This document shows positions 32,266-34,210 of a stretch of 34,210 bases of DNA, in pieces; position 1 is the first letter of the stretch, and the number at the start of each line of letters is the position of its first letter. The notes below the pieces were generated by a model. The model was not told where the DNA came from, made no database searches, and was given only the letters and a program-made list of their open reading frames with translations. Both the position numbers and the translations under genes were made by a program. Origin of the DNA: JBNKLG01 sp050292235 (GTDB lineage Bacteria > Pseudomonadota > Gammaproteobacteria > Chromatiales > Chromatiaceae); contig JBNKLG010000025.1 of assembly GCA_050292235.1 (NCBI GenBank), forward strand, positions 1 through 34,210, read 5' to 3'.

Positions 32266-32781
32266 ATGAAGCAGATCCCTCTTATTACGTTATTTGGTCT
32301 TGTTTTGGCCTCTCTCTCAGCTTGTGACAGTGATCAGAAATCATCCCGGAAAGCCGCCGTTAACAACATCGACGCCTGCTCCCTGCTGACTCAGCAGGAA
32401 ATTGATGGCCTGTTCGACCACCCCATCGGCTCAGGAAAGCTTGATTCCCCGAACCCCCGCATCCGGCAGTGCCTCTGGCCAGCCGAAGGGGTTCCGAAAC
32501 TCATCCTGCAGGTTCTGCCCACCCCCGTCGAGCTGAAAAAGGCCATTGACATGGGCAAGGGATACCGTCTCCTCGAGATCAAAGGTCTTGGGTTCGAGGC
32601 GGTTGCGGCCATACAAGAGGCCAACCCCCAGTACCAGACGAAAGAGGGCGTCGCCATTCTTGGGGTTCGCAAAGGCGATTACATTCTCAGCCTGTCGCCG
32701 GTTAAGCTGGAGATTCATGAGGGCTCCGCCCGTTTCGAAACATTGAAACAGCTGACTGCCAGGGCAGCTCAGGGCTTGTAA
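32266..32781 (+). CDS. Lipoprotein, DUF3558-like
   Basis: Predicted outer- or inner-membrane lipoprotein of 171 residues. A lipobox LSAC places the lipidated Cys at C20, followed by a Ser/Lys linker. The globular part has NIDACSLLTQQEIDGLF and an R-Q-C-L-W motif, which recalls DUF3558-type lipoproteins; this is a weak match by eye. A good AAGGAG site precedes the ATG, 28 nt after the previous gene, so it probably ends that operon. Function unknown. Confidence 0.8.
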   Translation: MKQIPLITLFGLVLASLSACDSDQKSSRKAAVNNIDACSLLTQQEIDGLFDHPIGSGKLDSPNPRIRQCLWPAEGVPKLILQVLPTPVELKKAIDMGKGYRLLEIKGLGFEAVAAIQEANPQYQTKEGVAILGVRKGDYILSLSPVKLEIHEGSARFETLKQLTARAAQGL

Positions 32782-33327
32782 CAGATGGCATAGCGGCCTC
32801 TCTGCTCAGGTGCCCCTCAACCAGCCTCCCTACACCCTGACCGGGTTGCAAATAATATGTTGAAAAAGTGTTAATTCCGCTTGCCTGTCTACTACCAAGC
32901 TTTGGCTACAACGCAGATGACAAAGATTTTCTGTTGTCAGAGTATCGATACTGATCATGAAAAGCTGGGGCTGTTTTGCCGTTCCGACGATTGAAGCGCT
33001 TTGCTTCATCGTTCAAATTGCACAACAAGCGGCTTCTCTTCGCAATGAACGCAGGCATATATCATCGTGATTTATCGCCTGTCGGCCTACTGGTTATCGA
33101 CGGAAAACAAATGTCCCCGCTTAATCAAACCAAATCGAACGGGTAATTTTTTCTTAAGCCAAATGGCGTATTTTCGGAGGATCCTGGCTTGGCCAGAGGA
33201 GTACGACTCGCCACTCAATCTGGCCCTTGCTGATCAAGAGTGCCTCCATCACCCGTATTGGCGCCCTGTTTGCTACTCAAGGGACAATAGCGTCAACACC
33301 GCCATCAGCGTCTGCCGGGCTGCTTGG
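32782..33327. other. Gene-poor stretch, no convincing CDS
   Basis: About 550 nt in which no reading frame on either strand has a convincing start, ribosome site and recognisable product. An 88-codon frame opens at 33067 with GTG and shows no family resemblance. A 10-bp hairpin with one bulge is present at 32986-33012 (ACGAT..GAAGC with GCTTC.ATCGT). Composition is AT-richer than the preceding operon, suggesting eroded or acquired DNA. Confidence 0.5.
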
Positions 33328-33434
33328 TGGTGACGACTGAGGCGCAAAGATAAAATAGAAAAACCCCGATCAATGACTGAATTGATCGGGGTTTTTTTAT
33401 AAAAAAAACTCTATTGGTTACGGATCAATCGCGT
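33328..33434. repeat. Diverged repeat unit, copy 1
   Basis: The segment starting with TGGTGAC and containing ATAGAAAA, the AATGA..TGAA terminator core and GTTAC.GATC is matched at 34015-34121, roughly 70% identical by eye. It covers the terminator of the Cys-rich secreted protein gene and its 3' flank. In both copies the distance from TGGTGAC to the following minus-strand stop codon is 127 nt. Confidence 0.6.
33359..33398. terminator. Bidirectional intrinsic terminator
   Basis: A perfect 11-bp stem (33364-33374 with 33381-33391) with a 6-nt loop is flanked by five A on the left and seven T on the right, so it can terminate in both directions. It should end the minus-strand Cys-rich protein transcript. 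Confidence 0.9.
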
Positions 33435-33454
33435 CTGACTCTATCGATCACTCG

Positions 33455-33808
33455 TCAATGTCCTTGAGAGCGTAAGAATGCTGCGCAGGTACGATTGCTC
33501 CTGCTATCATTGTCGCAACCACACTGGACACGCGTGTAGTGCTGGCAATCGGTAAAGCCTCTCCGATTACGAAGTCCATGACGCTGAATCAGGTCACAAG
33601 CGCGGCTCACCCATCCACTGTTGCTTGGTGGGCCAAGGCTGACAAAATTACCTCCAGGCATGACATAAAACGGCCCTGTCCTGCTTTGAACCGTCAGGTC
33701 ATGAACAAATGTCGGTTGCCACCCATTACCCCGACATGCACCAGCAGCGACATTGCTAGAAAACAGTGCAATAGGCAAAACGGATACCGCAATCAATAAT
33801 GGCTTCAT
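33455..33808 (-). CDS. Small secreted Cys-rich protein, unknown family
   Basis: Protein of 117 residues with a clear signal peptide (1-24, cleavage near AAG-AC). The mature part of ~93 residues has six Cys, which could form three disulfides, and is rich in Arg, Asn and Ser with a short QCGC motif. The ribosome site GGGAGAGG is excellent, a promoter lies just upstream and a strong terminator downstream, so the unit is complete. I recognise no family; it could be an envelope, adhesion or toxin-like protein, or an inhibitor. The flanking DNA is repeated at 34015, where a diverged relative may start. Confidence 0.75.
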   Translation of the reverse strand: MKPLLIAVSVLPIALFSSNVAAGACRGNGWQPTFVHDLTVQSRTGPFYVMPGGNFVSLGPPSNSGWVSRACDLIQRHGLRNRRGFTDCQHYTRVQCGCDNDSRSNRTCAAFLRSQGH

Positions 33809-33834
33809 TGGCCTCTCCCTAGATCAATCAAAAG

Positions 33835-33863
33835 TAAATATTGGCGTCACACCATAGCATCAA
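33835..33863 (-). promoter_or_regulatory. Sigma70-type promoter of Cys-rich protein gene
   Basis: On the minus strand TTGATG (-35, plus 33858-33863) and TATTTA (-10, plus 33835-33840) are spaced by 17 bp. Transcription would start about 20 nt before the ATG, just ahead of the ribosome site. Confidence 0.5.
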
Positions 33864-33980
33864 TGCCCGCTGCTAAACGACTGCTCTAAATGGGGACAAA
33901 ACAGCTACTACCAGTCTGAGGAAGTGTAGACAACTTGACAAAAATTACAATACGAAACACGACTGTCGATCGGGGAGTCT

Positions 33981-34004
33981 CCTGATTGAACCAGGAGTCA
34001 CACA
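33981..34004. other. Hairpin upstream of repeat copy 2
   Basis: CTCCTG and CAGGAG flank a 7-nt loop, in DNA otherwise without a gene (33864-34014). Its role is unknown; it is not a canonical tRNA arm. Confidence 0.35.
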
Positions 34005-34014
34005 GGAACCTTTA

Positions 34015-34121
34015 TGGTGACTGCCGAGGAGCAAGGCTAAGATAGAAAAGGCCCGGTTAATGATTGAACAGATCGGAGCTTATTTATAATAAAGCGTTAT
34101 TTGTTACTGATCGATTAAGTC
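34015..34121. repeat. Diverged repeat unit, copy 2
   Basis: Second copy of the unit at 33328. Its terminator stem is degraded (GCCCGGTTAAT versus ACAGATCGGAGC) and would be weak. Beyond it, on the minus strand, CTGTGCGGTTGC lines up with CAGTGTGGTTGC of the Cys-rich gene (the QCGC region), so the copy probably belongs to a second, diverged or broken relative continuing past the window edge. Confidence 0.55.
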
Positions 34122-34141
34122 CCCCTCTTTGATTTACCTGA

Positions 34142-34210
34142 TTACCCACAAGCCTCAGCCAACTTTAGCAACCGCACAGGCATGGGCGGTGTTCTGGCGG
34201 CAATATAGGC
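34142..34210 (-). CDS. Possible 3' end of a gene cut by the window edge
   Basis: An open frame of 22 codons enters from the right edge and ends at a TAA at 34142-34144, exactly the distance from the repeat's TGGTGAC at which the Cys-rich gene ends in copy 1. The peptide ends in PVRLLKLAEACG and does not resemble the Cys-rich protein; in another frame HRPCLCGC is followed by a stop and does resemble it. Either a different gene or a frameshifted relative is possible. Confidence 0.3.
   Translation of the reverse strand, partial: AYIAARTPPMPVRLLKLAEACG

Noticed and set aside
33067..33333. 88-codon frame with GTG start
   Set aside because: It has no ribosome site and no recognisable features; left as part of the gene-poor stretch.
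33965..34010. tRNA-like T-arm (GGTTCAATC on the minus strand)
   Set aside because: Stem and loop do not fit the T-arm register (the pairing leaves G in the first loop position) and no acceptor, D- or anticodon arm is present.

Overview
The window reads as chromosomal DNA of a free-living or symbiotic gammaproteobacterium, most like the sulfur-oxidising Chromatiales and their relatives. This rests on protein style and gene order: the yicC–gmk–rpoZ–spoT–ridA–recG–ubiC–ubiA block, rph–rdgB, rep with a DUF2782 protein, a cytochrome c5, and small proteins common in sulfur oxidisers (SAP domain, FeMo-co-binding domain with a His tail). GC is moderately high throughout, except in three AT-richer patches: the zinc-finger gene near 7.9-8.3 kb, the short leader of the HipA-like gene near 12.5 kb, and the right end after 32.8 kb. 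The genus cannot be fixed from the sequence alone.

Layout. 0-1.3 kb: cspA, a SAM methyltransferase, and a tRNA-Arg(CCG) on the minus strand, preceded by a decayed second copy of that tRNA whose T-arm is split by a 73-nt palindromic insert. 1.4-5.9 kb: cytochrome c5, a Wzx-type flippase, Rep helicase and a DUF2782 protein. 5.9-7.8 kb: TRAP transporter DctQ-DctM without a DctP. 7.9-11.5 kb (minus): an apparent operon of Ser/Thr kinase, PP2C phosphatase, RNase PH and RdgB, followed by a Cys-rich protein with a RanBP2-type zinc finger. 11.6-20.1 kb: yicC, a YjjJ/HipA-like kinase inserted between yicC and gmk, then gmk, rpoZ, spoT, ridA and recG, with yjbQ opposed. 20.2-22.6 kb: ubiC, ubiA, a DUF3299 protein and a SAP-domain protein. 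22.7-28.7 kb: hemW, speE (opposed), a thioredoxin-CcdA-like fusion with an ankyrin protein, a polytopic membrane protein, and a DUF6858-like plus FeMo-co-like pair. 28.6-32.8 kb: pgl (opposed), a GnnA/GnnB-like pair, an L,D-transpeptidase-like protein and a lipoprotein. 32.8-34.2 kb: gene-poor DNA with a small secreted Cys-rich protein and a diverged second copy of its 3' flank.

Functional themes. The central block joins nucleotide metabolism, the stringent response (SpoT, omega, Gmk) and DNA repair, as in many gammaproteobacteria, followed by the first two steps of ubiquinone synthesis. The GnnA/GnnB-like pair suggests 2,3-diamino-sugar (UDP-GlcNAc3N) synthesis for an amide-rich lipid A.

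Most worth following up are the interrupted tRNA remnant with its palindromic insert, the perfect 10-bp inverted repeat over the start of the HipA-like gene, the RanBP2-type zinc-finger protein, and the duplicated Cys-rich secreted-protein locus at the right edge. No CRISPR array, intact insertion sequence or prophage was seen.
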